From Domibacillus robiginosus (GTDB lineage Bacteria > Bacillota > Bacilli > Bacillales > Domibacillaceae): 64,000 bases of DNA. Where the stretch lies: the NCBI RefSeq assembly GCF_000966195.1, contig NZ_LAHL01000007.1:1-64000 (forward strand), written 5' to 3'. Positions 26,979-35,670 of this stretch are shown piece after piece. Position 1 is the stretch's first letter. The number at the start of each line of letters is the position of its first letter. Below the pieces are notes generated by a model that had not been told where the DNA came from, made no database searches, and saw only the letters and a list, made by a program, of their open reading frames with translations. A program made the translations under genes and the position numbers.

Positions 26979-26993
26979 ATGTAAACGGTTTAT
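26979..26993 (+). promoter_or_regulatory. Catabolite-responsive element (cre) of ackA
   Basis: ATGTAAACGGTTTAT matches the CcpA-binding cre consensus WTGNAANCGNWNNCW with one mismatch. It lies upstream of a possible promoter (TTGCTA at 27007, 17-nt spacer). In Bacillus subtilis, CcpA activates ackA through an upstream cre. The same control is inferred here. Confidence 0.65.
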
Positions 26994-27028
26994 CCGAGAA
27001 GAATACTTGCTATTTTGTTCGGAACGCG

Positions 27029-27050
27029 TTATCTCTATATAGAGAGATAA
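27029..27050 (+). promoter_or_regulatory. Dyad in the ackA promoter/leader
   Basis: TTATCTCT-ATATAG-AGAGATAA is a perfect 8-bp dyad that overlaps the likely -10/+1 region, 26 nt before the ackA start. Confidence 0.5.
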
Positions 27051-27075
27051 ATTGTTCGACCACAAGGAGGAAATA

Positions 27076-28269
27076 ATGTCTAAAGTAATTGCGATTAACG
27101 CAGGAAGTTCATCATTAAAATTTCAGCTTTTTGAAATGCCTGAAGAAACGGTACTTACAAAAGGCCTTGTTGAAAGAATCGGCTTAACAGATTCTGTTTT
27201 TTCTATCACAAAACCGGACGGTACAACGGATACGGAAGTAACCGATATTCCCGATCATGCGGTTGCCGTTCAAATGCTCCTGTCAAAGCTTGTATCACAC
27301 GGGATTGTGGCGTCACTTGATGAAATTAACGGCATCGGCCACCGTGTCGTTCACGGCGGCGAAACATTCAGCGATTCAGCTATCATTAATGATGCGACAC
27401 TTGCAGAGATTGAAAAATTGTCTGAGCTTGCACCGCTTCATAACCCGGCAAACGTAACAGGTATCCGTGCGTTCCAATCGGTACTGCCAAACGTACCTGC
27501 TGTTGCTGTATTTGATACAGCGTTCCATCAGACAATGCCAGAAAAATCATTCCTATACAGCCTGCCATACGAGTACTACAAAGAATATGGCATTCGTAAA
27601 TACGGATTCCACGGAACGTCTCATAAATATGTGTCTGAGCGCGCTGCAGCCCTGCTTGGACGTCCAATCGAGCAGCTTCGCTTAATTTCCTGCCACCTTG
27701 GAAACGGCGCAAGTATCGCCGCAATCGAAGGCGGAAAATCCATCGATACATCAATGGGCTTCACGCCGCTTGCTGGTGTGGCAATGGGTACACGCTCCGG
27801 GAACATTGACCCGGCCCTGATGCCGTTTATCATGGAGAAAACAGGCCAGACTGCAGATGAAGTCCTCGATACATTAAACAAAAAAAGCGGTATGCTCGGC
27901 GTGTCCGGCGTATCAAGCGACCTTCGCGACTTGTCTAAAGCGGCAGAAGAAGGCAATGAGCGTGCAATCACAGCGCTTGAAGTATTTGCAAGCCGTATTC
28001 ATAAATACATCGGCTCTTATGCAGCCCGCATGTCTGGTGTAGACGCGATTATCTTCACTGCTGGTATTGGGGAAAACGATATTGCTTCTCGTGCCCGTAT
28101 CATGAACGGCCTAGAATTCATGGGCGTTTACTGGGATCCGGCCCTGAACAATACGCGCGGCAAAGAGCAGTTTATCAGCTACCCCCACTCACCAGTAAAA
28201 GTCATCGTCATTCCGACAAACGAAGAAGTCATGATTGCGCGTGACGTTTCTCGTCTGGCTGGCGTGTAA
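27076..28269 (+). CDS. ackA: Acetate kinase
   Basis: AckA interconverts acetyl phosphate + ADP and acetate + ATP in the overflow pathway with phosphotransacetylase. The 397-aa protein has [13 protein letters not shown] (residues 7-19, first acetate kinase signature), [22 protein letters not shown] (second signature), CHLGNGASI and [10 protein letters not shown], all in the expected order and complete. AAGGAGG lies 7 nt before ATG 27076. An earlier in-frame ATG at 27052 lacks a ribosome site. A cre site lies upstream. Its 3' end is partly duplicated at 30415-30500. Confidence 0.96.
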   Translation: MSKVIAINAGSSSLKFQLFEMPEETVLTKGLVERIGLTDSVFSITKPDGTTDTEVTDIPDHAVAVQMLLSKLVSHGIVASLDEINGIGHRVVHGGETFSDSAIINDATLAEIEKLSELAPLHNPANVTGIRAFQSVLPNVPAVAVFDTAFHQTMPEKSFLYSLPYEYYKEYGIRKYGFHGTSHKYVSERAAALLGRPIEQLRLISCHLGNGASIAAIEGGKSIDTSMGFTPLAGVAMGTRSGNIDPALMPFIMEKTGQTADEVLDTLNKKSGMLGVSGVSSDLRDLSKAAEEGNERAITALEVFASRIHKYIGSYAARMSGVDAIIFTAGIGENDIASRARIMNGLEFMGVYWDPALNNTRGKEQFISYPHSPVKVIVIPTNEEVMIARDVSRLAGV

Positions 28270-28380
28270 GATGTTAAATCAACGTTTTGCATGAATGACT
28301 GATCATGGTTACAGATCAAGCAATGAGTTTTTAAATAGAACAGTTGGTGAAATAAAACCATGACCAGAATTTCACCTGGA

Positions 28381-28426
28381 CCCTCTTATGTGTTGAAAGC
28401 CATCACACAATAAGAGGGTTTTTTTA
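28381..28426 (+). terminator. Terminator of ackA
   Basis: CCCTCTTATGTG and CACACAATAAGAGGG form a long stem followed by seven T residues. Confidence 0.88.
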
Positions 28427-28859
28427 TGGGTAAAAAAGAAATGATACCACTATCAGCTGAAGCATAAGCCGTTTTCTTTGAGGTGCCCCTAGATATAAAA
28501 ACAACCATAAAAGCAGTGGATTTCACAGCGGGAATCTCACTGCATTTTACTGTTTCAGATGGGAAGGAACGTGTCCGAGGTTGTATACCATATGTAAAAT
28601 GTACATCGTGATCACAGTCGCTTGAAGAACGGATAAATCGTTTGAATGGCGCAGCGGCAAAATACTCGACCATTATTTGAGTTGGTTTGAATTTGTAAAC
28701 CAAATCAGCCATCGTAATGGTGACACAACGGTTAGCCAGATGATGGCTGATAGCTGCCTGTTTTCAACGAGTGCGGCCTATGATAAACTCGGGTTATCAG
28801 GATTTTCCAATTGGGCTTTACACTTATAATTGTTGTTAAGCGTAAGGGAGGGATGTTTT
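28427..28859. other. Degenerate accessory DNA after ackA
   Basis: No intact gene. In one frame (28632-28824) the plus strand reads ...SFEWRSGKILDHYLSWFEF, then NQISHRNGDTTVSQMMADSC and a stop, which looks like the tail of a protein, possibly a transposase. I cannot name the family. The region forms the left part of the block inserted between ackA and the ackA relic. Confidence 0.35.
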
Positions 28860-29735
28860 TTGGGGAAAGGAACCATTTATAAAAGGAAAGGGAAAAGGCT
28901 TATTACTCAACACTACGATCATTATCTAAAGTCGTTTGATTTTGATGTCGAGCAGATATATGTTGATACAAGCTATGGTAAAACACATATTCTTGTAGCA
29001 GGACCACCGGAAGGAAAGCCTGTTTTTATATTTCAGGGTGGCAATTGTATAAATCCAATGACTTTATCCTGGTTTTTACCACTCATAGATAAATATAGAG
29101 TTTATGCGCCAGATACAATTGGTCATCCAGGATACAGTAGTGAAAAGAGAATTTCGGCGAAGGACAATAGTTTCGCCCAGTGGATAAAGGAACTAATGGA
29201 TTACTTTCATATAGATAGTAGTGCATTTGTTGGTCCATCCTACGGTGCAGGTATTATTTTGAGATTAGCCACATTTATGCCGGATAAAATTGACTGTTCT
29301 GTATTGGTGTCGCCAGCAGGAATAAAATTAGGTTCTAAGATAAGAATGATTAAAGAGATCTTACTTCCTTTAGTCTTATATAATGGTACTTCATCAACAA
29401 AATATCTTAATAAAATTACTGATACGATGTCAGACAATAGTATGAAAGAAATGGATAAAAAAATTATTGGAGATGTATTTAAATATATTAGGCTTGAACA
29501 AGAAATGCCTAAATTAACTACGAAGGAAGAATTGTCTCATTATAACTCGCCCACTTTAATCATAGCAGGAGAAAAAGACATCTTTTTTCCTGAAAGTAGA
29601 TTACATAAAGCTGCTGGAAACATCATTCCAAATTTGGTTGCATTTAAGACCTATGATATGGGGCATTTCCCATCTGAAGAACATCTGATAAAGATTAACA
29701 ATAATATTGCAGAGTTTTTAAATGATTATTACTAA
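28860..29735 (+). CDS. Alpha/beta-fold hydrolase
   Basis: The 291-aa protein has the serine-hydrolase triad: nucleophile elbow GPSYGAG (about residue 124), acidic residue in AGEKD, and His in DMGHFPSEE near residue 274. The oxyanion region FQGGNCINP replaces the usual HG motif. TTG 28860 has GGGAGGG 7 nt upstream; an upstream in-frame TTG at 28830 lacks one. The gene is clearly more AT-rich than ackA and the ugp genes, in keeping with recent acquisition. There is no signal peptide, and the substrate is unknown. Confidence 0.8.
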   Translation: MGKGTIYKRKGKRLITQHYDHYLKSFDFDVEQIYVDTSYGKTHILVAGPPEGKPVFIFQGGNCINPMTLSWFLPLIDKYRVYAPDTIGHPGYSSEKRISAKDNSFAQWIKELMDYFHIDSSAFVGPSYGAGIILRLATFMPDKIDCSVLVSPAGIKLGSKIRMIKEILLPLVLYNGTSSTKYLNKITDTMSDNSMKEMDKKIIGDVFKYIRLEQEMPKLTTKEELSHYNSPTLIIAGEKDIFFPESRLHKAAGNIIPNLVAFKTYDMGHFPSEEHLIKINNNIAEFLNDYY

Positions 29736-29873
29736 CCCTGTACCTGTATTTTTATTAAACGGATGGGAGCTTTAAGGTAAAAAGAGGACTCTTTATGAAA
29801 AGATAAGGAATAATAAACCTTTTATGGCATTATATAAACAAGAGCTTATCCAGTAACGGGGGTGGCGGTGCGC

Positions 29874-30413
29874 TTGTCAAATGGCAGGGATAAAAAAAGC
29901 GAGTTTCCTACGCAAAGAACCTGTGGCGTGTGGTTAATGTACATAGGTATTATCACTATTTTCTCAGCCCTTGCAGGAGATCATTTGCTGATGCAGCCTT
30001 TTATTTTAGGAATAGGTTATTTGATCGGTTTTTTTGGTATACTCGTATTGCCTTTTGTGAATCGAAAGCTGGCATTTGGAAAAAACACAAAGTTTCAGGA
30101 TAGAATGGATAACATATCTACCGTGTTGAACGTACTTTTATGTACAGCCTGCGGGATGATCATCGGTTTTGATGATGTAAGACTATTCTGGTTAAGTTTA
30201 TTTATTGCAGTGGGCATTCACTTTTTTGGCTTTTATTTTTCCCAGGGCAAAATAATGATTCTTTTAGGAATACTCACCATTATAAATGGCATTATGGGAC
30301 TCGTACTGATAAGTGTTCCTTTTCTTGTCTTCGCCTTGATAGATGGTATGGTAAAGTTACTTATCGGGATGAAAATGCTCACCATAAAGCGTGCTGTGAA
30401 TGTGATTAACTAG
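29874..30413 (+). CDS. Small polytopic membrane protein, unknown function
   Basis: The protein is about 179 aa with a charged N-terminus and five to six hydrophobic helices. No catalytic motif is seen. TTG 29874 fits the GGGGGTGG ribosome site at 29857-29864 (9-nt spacing). GTG 29862 is possible but overlaps that site. It follows the hydrolase in the same orientation and shares its AT-rich composition, so the two probably arrived together. Confidence 0.6.
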   Translation: MSNGRDKKSEFPTQRTCGVWLMYIGIITIFSALAGDHLLMQPFILGIGYLIGFFGILVLPFVNRKLAFGKNTKFQDRMDNISTVLNVLLCTACGMIIGFDDVRLFWLSLFIAVGIHFFGFYFSQGKIMILLGILTIINGIMGLVLISVPFLVFALIDGMVKLLIGMKMLTIKRAVNVIN

Positions 30414-30414
30414 C

Positions 30415-30500
30415 GAAAGCAGTTTGTCAGCTGTCCGTAAAAGTCACCGTCATTCCGGCAAAAAAAGAAGTCAGAATTTTACCTTTGCCCCCTCAGTTGT
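30415..30500 (+). pseudogene. ackA: Relic of the ackA 3' end
   Basis: GTAAAAGTCACCGTCATTCC and the following AAAGAAGTCA match ackA codons at 28194-28232 with few changes. The preceding CAGTTTGTCAGCT matches 28169-28181. After a gap, AGAATTTTACCT...CCCCTC matches the sequence downstream of ackA at 28366-28386. Small internal deletions remove the reading frame. The relic is in the same orientation as ackA and about 2.2 kb away. Confidence 0.7.
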
Positions 30501-30606
30501 TATATAATAAATAAGGAAAGTTAGCAGGGTGCTTCTAAAGGATTACGAGGAGATAAAAAATAAGACAGAGTAAATCCAACAACCCTATGATATCAACTGA
30601 ATATAT

Positions 30607-30680
30607 GTCCCAGTAGCTCAGCAGGATAGAGCAACAGCCTCCTAAGCTGTAGGTCGTAGGTTCGATTCCTATCTGGGACG
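30607..30680 (+). tRNA. tRNA-Arg (anticodon CCU)
   Basis: A 74-nt cloverleaf folds by eye: acceptor GTCCCAG/CTGGGAC, D stem GCTC/GAGC, anticodon stem ACAGC/GCTGT with loop CTCCTAA (anticodon CCT), variable AGGTC, T stem GTAGG/CCTAT with loop TTCGATT, discriminator G. The 3' CCA is not encoded. It decodes AGG. Arg-CCU genes are common integration sites, and this one borders the accessory region. Confidence 0.93.
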
Positions 30681-30716
30681 CTAATGAAAAGCGGGTTGAA
30701 CCCGCACTGCATCAAC

Positions 30717-30812
30717 CTCCTATATCGTTACGTGAAACGGTCAGTCCAGCGGTCATCTAAGAAATGACACCGCAAATTGGATTGTTTCACAAAACGATTA
30801 TAGGAGTTTTTT
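30717..30812 (+). repeat. Long imperfect hairpin 36 nt after the tRNA
   Basis: CTCCTATATCGTTACGTGAAAC (30717-30738, shown in two parts by function) pairs with GTTTCACAAAACGATTATAG at 30784-30803 and on to 30806. The inner CAGTCCA/TGGATTG and GCGGTCAT/ATGACACCGC segments pair as well. The whole 90-nt stem has only small bulges and ends in TTTTTTT. It may be a strong terminator, a MITE-like element or a small RNA. Confidence 0.6.
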
Positions 30813-31186
30813 TGTGACCAAAAGAAAATGAATTTTTGACGTTAATGTAGATGCAAAAAAGCTGTCAGAAGAGCCGTCTTCCAGCCGTTCTGTCGCAGCC
30901 CTGGAACGTAATGCTAGATTCATCCCTTTCTGTTCTGCTTATTATTTCTCCCTCCCTACTTGCATTAAACAAACCTGCACTGCTGAATACATCCCTTTGT
31001 TCATTTACACTACCGCTATCTATCTTTCTCACAAGCATAGTTGTTGAAATGAAAAAATTTAAAGTATATAAAGGGCCTTTTTTCATACTTTTTTTAGCTT
31101 CCCTGTGCGTTTCTCTTTAACGAACTTTGAACCAGCCACGTATGATATAGTAGGACATTTAGTCCTATAAAAGGAGGTGGATTTCT
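30813..31186. other. Mostly non-coding gap after the tRNA
   Basis: An 89-codon frame at 30851-31120 has hydrophobic stretches but no ribosome site and is not called. A TAGGAC/GTCCTA dyad (31151-31167) sits just before the ribosome site of the next small gene. Confidence 0.4.
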
Positions 31187-31432
31187 GTGAATATGAAACA
31201 TGATACATGCAGCATTTTTGAGGTTTTCCTGGGATTCTTAGTAGGTGTCGTGTTCCTGCTGCTAACGGTATTAGGGACACCATCTTTAATCACTGGTTTC
31301 TTCGTGCTCATTGGTCTAGGAGGCATTGGTACTATTTTCAACATCATTATTGCCGCACTGGGCTTCCTTGCTACTTTTTTCTTTGGGCTATGTATATTTA
31401 AAAGAGTTTGGCGTTGCTGCTTTGGGAAATAA
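31187..31432 (+). CDS. Small two-to-three-helix membrane protein
   Basis: This 81-aa protein starts at GTG 31187, 6 nt after a strong AAGGAGGTGG. It has two or three hydrophobic, glycine-rich segments and a Cys-rich basic tail (FKRVWRCCFGK). The strong ribosome site and good hydrophobic pattern make it credible. Function unknown. The dyad just upstream may control it. Confidence 0.6.
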   Translation: MNMKHDTCSIFEVFLGFLVGVVFLLLTVLGTPSLITGFFVLIGLGGIGTIFNIIIAALGFLATFFFGLCIFKRVWRCCFGK

Positions 31433-31880
31433 GGCGGATATGAATAGATCATTTCAGTCTTACAGCATCTGATCTTGTTGATGCGCCCTCTCCATATAGA
31501 TTATCCTGATTGCCATCAAATTTGATAGCTTTTAAAAAGTCTGATTATGAATGAAAAATGGAATCATTCAACGACTGGATAGTCATGGGGGAAGGTAAAA
31601 GAAATCGCGACTTTCCACCTGGGGGCTTGCAGACGGGAGCAGCAGACAACTAATTTTAAACAGAAGGGGAGGTCCCAAAAAGGCAGCCCTTTTTGTCTTT
31701 TACATACATTTGAGATTATACGGGTTAAGTAGTGATAAAAACGGATGGGGTCTCTTTTTCTTTCTATCACCAGGGGACAGCGATCCATACTTTTCAGGAG
31801 GTTTTCTGAAAAGGTAAATTTGTTTGGTATTTTTCTGGTACAATTAACTCTAGTAACTTACATATAAGGAGAAAAAAACC
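31433..31880. other. Gap with the promoter of the SLH-GDSL gene
   Basis: No gene is seen. AAAAAGG-CAGC-CCTTTTT (31677-31694) is a small terminator-like hairpin. An extended -10 promoter TGGTACAAT (31836-31844) lies 37 nt before the SLH-GDSL start. Confidence 0.5.
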
Positions 31881-33668
31881 ATGAAAAAGCCATTTAATGT
31901 TTTAGCCACTGGGCTGCTTGCAGGAACCATGTTTATGTCATCCATTTCACCAGCATTTGCCGAAACAGAAGAGGATGGTTCCGCTGCCATTCCAGAGGAA
32001 AATACATCAAAGCCATCACAGCCGACAGATGACCTGCCGCCATTGGATACAGGCAGAGGGGTGACAAGATTTACAGATGTACCTTCTAAAACAGAACTGG
32101 CTTATGCTGTACAATTTCTTGACCAGAACGGGATTGCAAGAGGCTATACAAAAGGCTACCATACAGTGTTTGGCGTAAACGATCCTATTAAACGGGTAGA
32201 TTTTGCGGTGATTCTTGGCACATATATGCCAATTGACACCGATGTTCCGAATGCTGGCTTCAAGGATCTTCCGGCTCGCGCTGTGAAGCTTGTATCAGCG
32301 CTTAAATATAAAGGAATTGCCAACGGTAAAACGGCTGCATATTTCGGGGCTGCGGAAAGCATCACCCGCGGGGAAGCGGCTATTATGCTGTATAATGCGT
32401 TTAAGGGCTACTTCGATATTTCCGGGACCGTTAAAAATCCATTTACAGACGCTGTGGGTCGTTATGCGGAGCCTGTTCGCATCCTGCACGGGGCAGGAAT
32501 CATCAAGGGCATCAGCAGCACCGAGTTTGGCACAAACGACAGCATTACCCGTGGTCAATTTGCCCTGTTAATTCACCGGATTTTTCAGCAGGAGCAAAAG
32601 CTGCGCGATGAAAAGAAATCCGGATTTGTTGCGTTTGGCGACAGCAATACATCTGGCTCATACTTTGACGAACAGTTTCCAGCGTATGCAGGGAAGAAGT
32701 GGACAGACCAGGTAGCGTCTGTTTATGGAGATGGAAGGGATGATACGGTATATAATGCAGGAGCCAGCGGAGACGAAACGAACGATGCGATGGCACGCTT
32801 CAAAACGGAAGTGCTTGACGCCAAACCTCAATCCGTCACACTCATGTTTGGAATCAACGATGCCCTGCTGAAGTCGAATGGTCAGCCGCAGGTAGACAAA
32901 GAAAAGTTTAAACAGAATCTCACCTATATGATTGAGCAGCTCCGGGTAAGAAATATAAAGGTTGTTCTGATGACCAACACACCCGTTGTAGAAAAAACGT
33001 ACTATGCGCTTGAGCTAAAGGATGGCAGAAACGTGGCTCCTTTATACGCAAATAAAGGCGGCTTGCGCAGCTGGATGAACAGCTACAATGACATTATCCG
33101 TGAGATTGGACCAAAACTGTATGTTCCCGTTGTAGACGTTCATAATATCTTAGCTGCCAAAGCGGGAGCATCAACGGACGCAGTGCTAATCAAAAGCGGA
33201 TACCTTGATGGTGCAACGGGTATTCACATGACCCCAAAAGCCAATGACATTATTGCGGCTGAAGTTAAAAAGGTCTTGGCCGTGGATGAATATTTCCCAT
33301 CGGAACGGGATGGCTTATCTATGAACATAGAAAAAACATCCTATCAACTGAGCGAGATCAAATCTACGCCGATAAAGGTTACGATTAAAAATGAAAGTGA
33401 CGTTACGTATCGTTACCAGCCTGCATTCACCATTCAAAAACTGACAGGATCTTCTGACTGGGTTACGCTTGATTACGGTTCAGAATTTGTTCCCCAGGAA
33501 AAGATGTATGCCATTGAAGCACACAAAACTGCCTCAAAAAATATATCGGTAAAAATGGATCTTCCGGTTACAGAGGGAAGGTATCGTATCATTCAGGAAT
33601 TTGAGAGCAAGGATGGCCATGTAAAGCTGTCAACAAAATACTTTACTATCACAAATATCCCGGAATAA
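31881..33668 (+). CDS. SLH-anchored SGNH/GDSL esterase
   Basis: The 595-aa exported protein has a signal peptide ending AFA (residue 27) and a Ser/Pro/Glu linker. Three SLH-like motifs lie at ~60-235 with ITRGEAA and ITRGQFA signatures. The SGNH hydrolase domain (~248-455) has block I GDS (nucleophile S255), Gly/Asn of block II in NAGASGDET, block III GIND (N326) and block V D443-H449. The C-terminal ~130 residues form a beta-rich domain. It should be held on the secondary wall polymer and could deacylate wall glycans or lipids. AAGGAG precedes the ATG, and a terminator follows. It is the second SLH protein in the window. Confidence 0.85.
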   Translation: MKKPFNVLATGLLAGTMFMSSISPAFAETEEDGSAAIPEENTSKPSQPTDDLPPLDTGRGVTRFTDVPSKTELAYAVQFLDQNGIARGYTKGYHTVFGVNDPIKRVDFAVILGTYMPIDTDVPNAGFKDLPARAVKLVSALKYKGIANGKTAAYFGAAESITRGEAAIMLYNAFKGYFDISGTVKNPFTDAVGRYAEPVRILHGAGIIKGISSTEFGTNDSITRGQFALLIHRIFQQEQKLRDEKKSGFVAFGDSNTSGSYFDEQFPAYAGKKWTDQVASVYGDGRDDTVYNAGASGDETNDAMARFKTEVLDAKPQSVTLMFGINDALLKSNGQPQVDKEKFKQNLTYMIEQLRVRNIKVVLMTNTPVVEKTYYALELKDGRNVAPLYANKGGLRSWMNSYNDIIREIGPKLYVPVVDVHNILAAKAGASTDAVLIKSGYLDGATGIHMTPKANDIIAAEVKKVLAVDEYFPSERDGLSMNIEKTSYQLSEIKSTPIKVTIKNESDVTYRYQPAFTIQKLTGSSDWVTLDYGSEFVPQEKMYAIEAHKTASKNISVKMDLPVTEGRYRIIQEFESKDGHVKLSTKYFTITNIPE

Positions 33669-33670
33669 GG

Positions 33671-33695
33671 AAAGCGGCTATAGGCCGCTTTTTCT
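33671..33695 (+). terminator. Rho-independent terminator
   Basis: AAAGCGGC-TATA-GGCCGCTTTTT directly after the SLH-GDSL gene. Confidence 0.88.
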
Positions 33696-33837
33696 ATTGA
33701 ATTCAACCATGCATAAAGTTTCACCCCAGTGCGGCGGCATATTAGTGGAACAAATTCACGTTGCGGGGCAGCATTTGCATGATCTGTACACGGGAAATTC
33801 TTTCAGCCAGTTGCTTTTACACGAAATGAATCAAAAG

Positions 33838-33877
33838 AAAAGATGTAAACCATACAAAGTGCTGGCTTACATCTTTT
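33838..33877 (-). terminator. Terminator of the PhoX-type gene
   Basis: AAAGATGTAA and TTACATCTTT form a stem that can work on both strands. On the minus strand the trailing T-rich tract is TTTTCTTTTG. Confidence 0.7.
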
Positions 33878-33886
33878 TAGGATATC

Positions 33887-35353
33887 CTATAAAACTGTTT
33901 GAATCATTTTTACTCCGTGGCGCTCAAATGCGGCCGCTTCTAGAAGGGACATACCCTGCGCCTCAGCAGCTCTGGCCACTTTTTCTGAAACCTGTGGTGC
34001 AAGATTTGCAGGAGCAGCAAAAGACATTTCTCTTGCGCGCGCAGCGTTTCTGCGCTGGAACGGTCCCCAGATGGCAAAAGTTTTGCCCGGGCTTTGAATA
34101 TTGACAAAAAGTGTATTTCCATCTGGTGAGAAGGTTGGACCACATAATTCAGAGTCACTCAGGCGATTGGCGGCAAAAGGATAAACCTTGCCTTCCGGGG
34201 TAATGCCCATAATGCGGTCTTGTCCAGAACCATCTTCTGCATACCAAAGGTCGCCCCATGGAGTACAGCAAATATTATCTGGATATTCCATTTCCCGTGC
34301 ATCATTTCCTTCATAGAAAAGCTCTAATGTATTCGTGTGAGGAACATAACGATAAACGCGTCCAAGCTTTTTCTCTCCAGCAGAGGTGTCATCGAACCAG
34401 AAAACACCCTCCTGGAAGAACGCTCCCTCTAATCTGCTGAATTCAATGCAGTTTTGTGCCTTAGCGTCCTCGCGGCACAAATGAGGATCTAGTTCCTTCC
34501 AAACAATTTTAAAGGTTTGTCCTGTTTTAAATGTGCTTGCTGCTGGGTCCGTTACTGCTTCAATGGCTGCTGCATAAAGCTTGCCGCCTTTTTGCAGTGC
34601 ACCTGGTTTTTGGCTTGTGTCATTCGGAACAAAACGGTACAAGTAACTCGGGCTGGCATCTTCCGTTAAATATACATATCCTGTCGCCGGGTCGATCGCG
34701 CAGGCTTCGTGAGAAAAGCGTCCCATATCCTTGATTGGGGTTTTGGACATGTCGTTCTCGGGCTGCTGCGGGTCCACTTCGAATACATATCCGTGTGTCG
34801 CAGAACGTGTTTCTTCACAAGTCAGCCAGGTACCCCATGGTGTCGCTCCTCCTGCACAATTTCGGATGGTTCCGGAAGAGGTTACATATTCTTTAATGAC
34901 TTCTCGATTTGCACCAACAACTAAGCCTGTTGTACCACCTTTAGCGGATGGATCAAAAGGGTTCGTTCCAACCACCGGATTGGCTGCACTTGTGCCCAAT
35001 TCATGATTGCGAACAAGAATGGTTGTATTATTAGGTCCTTCAAAAGCAGCCATTCCATCAAAGGCTCCAGGGATTTTTGCGCCGTTTGTCATTTGACCGC
35101 CCTCTTGGGAAATAATTTTATAATGAAAACCCTTTGGAAGATCAAGAATACCCTTTGGATCCGGAACTAAAGGTCCATACCCGCCAAAGCCGCTGGTTGG
35201 ATTATTGGCTGGATTAGTAATGGTATCAGCAAACACTTTTGAACCGAGTGATAATGCGCCAGTCGATCCAAGTGTAAGAGCAAGTGCGCCCATTCCTCCC
35301 GCTTTTAAGAACTTTCTTCTATTCAAGTCATGATTAGGTGTTTGATTAGTCAT
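33887..35353 (-). CDS. PhoX-family phosphatase (DUF839), Tat-exported
   Basis: The 488-aa protein carries a twin-arginine signal (NRRKFLKAGG, then a hydrophobic stretch ending near KVFAD). The rest is a beta-propeller-like DUF839/PhoX domain, with VRNHELG, TWLTCEE and SHEACAIDP motifs that carry conserved acidic residues for the Ca/Fe centre in PhoX. ATG 35353 is preferred because the GAGGGG ribosome site is only 2 nt from the alternative ATG 35362. PhoX releases phosphate from organic esters outside the cell and fits functionally with the ugp-glpQ operon. Close relatives include proteins of unproven activity, so the substrate is uncertain. Confidence 0.8.
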   Translation of the reverse strand: MTNQTPNHDLNRRKFLKAGGMGALALTLGSTGALSLGSKVFADTITNPANNPTSGFGGYGPLVPDPKGILDLPKGFHYKIISQEGGQMTNGAKIPGAFDGMAAFEGPNNTTILVRNHELGTSAANPVVGTNPFDPSAKGGTTGLVVGANREVIKEYVTSSGTIRNCAGGATPWGTWLTCEETRSATHGYVFEVDPQQPENDMSKTPIKDMGRFSHEACAIDPATGYVYLTEDASPSYLYRFVPNDTSQKPGALQKGGKLYAAAIEAVTDPAASTFKTGQTFKIVWKELDPHLCREDAKAQNCIEFSRLEGAFFQEGVFWFDDTSAGEKKLGRVYRYVPHTNTLELFYEGNDAREMEYPDNICCTPWGDLWYAEDGSGQDRIMGITPEGKVYPFAANRLSDSELCGPTFSPDGNTLFVNIQSPGKTFAIWGPFQRRNAARAREMSFAAPANLAPQVSEKVARAAEAQGMSLLEAAAFERHGVKMIQTVL

Positions 35354-35423
35354 AAAGTACATGTCCCCTCACCAATAATTTTTTAAATCTAGTAATAGAT
35401 TAAAGGGCAATTATTAAGGGGAA

Positions 35424-35448
35424 ACCGGGGCTTTGTAAAAGCCCGGTA
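35424..35448 (-). terminator. Hairpin between the 70-aa gene and the PhoX gene
   Basis: ACCGGGGCTTT and AAAGCCCGGT pair around a 3-4 nt loop. On the minus strand TTTCCCC follows, a poor T tract, so it is a weak terminator or leader structure of the PhoX gene. Confidence 0.55.
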
Positions 35449-35457
35449 AATAATAAG

Positions 35458-35670
35458 TTAAGAAATACTTCTATTAGACTCAGGTTGTTTCGTTTCTTTT
35501 GAATCCGTTTGGGACATTGTAATAACCTTGCCATTCATTTTTACATGAAAGAAGAGGGTGACTGTGTCAACTGGTTTGATAAGCTCCGTATCTACGGAAT
35601 ACCAGGTTGCATGATTCCAGCAGAAATGAACCTCTCCACCTGAATCAAAGATTTTGATGGAGAGGTTCAT
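35458..35670 (-). CDS. Small protein overlapping the ParB-like gene
   Basis: A 70-codon frame starts at ATG 35670, inside the last codons of the ParB-like gene (26-nt overlap), and would be translationally coupled. It reads MNLSIKIFDSGGEVHFCWN... with no recognised domain and no clear ribosome site. A hairpin follows its stop. It could be chance, but its position and length fit a real downstream partner. Confidence 0.4.
   Translation of the reverse strand: MNLSIKIFDSGGEVHFCWNHATWYSVDTELIKPVDTVTLFFHVKMNGKVITMSQTDSKETKQPESNRSIS

Noticed and set aside
26673-27065. 130-codon minus-strand frame covering the ackA promoter
   Set aside because: It runs across the cre site and leader of ackA, lacks a ribosome site and conflicts with the better relic frame at 26602-26806.
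30851-31120. 89-codon frame with hydrophobic stretches on the plus strand
   Set aside because: It has no ribosome site, and the composition could arise from AT-rich DNA; a comparable frame exists on the other strand.
31560-31680. Possible riboswitch before the SLH-GDSL gene
   Set aside because: A CACCTGGGGGCTTGCAGACGGG stretch first recalled a structured RNA, but it matches no riboswitch core that I know and the promoter lies downstream of it.
33697-34104. 135-codon plus-strand frame
   Set aside because: It overlaps the well supported PhoX-type gene for half its length and has no ribosome site.
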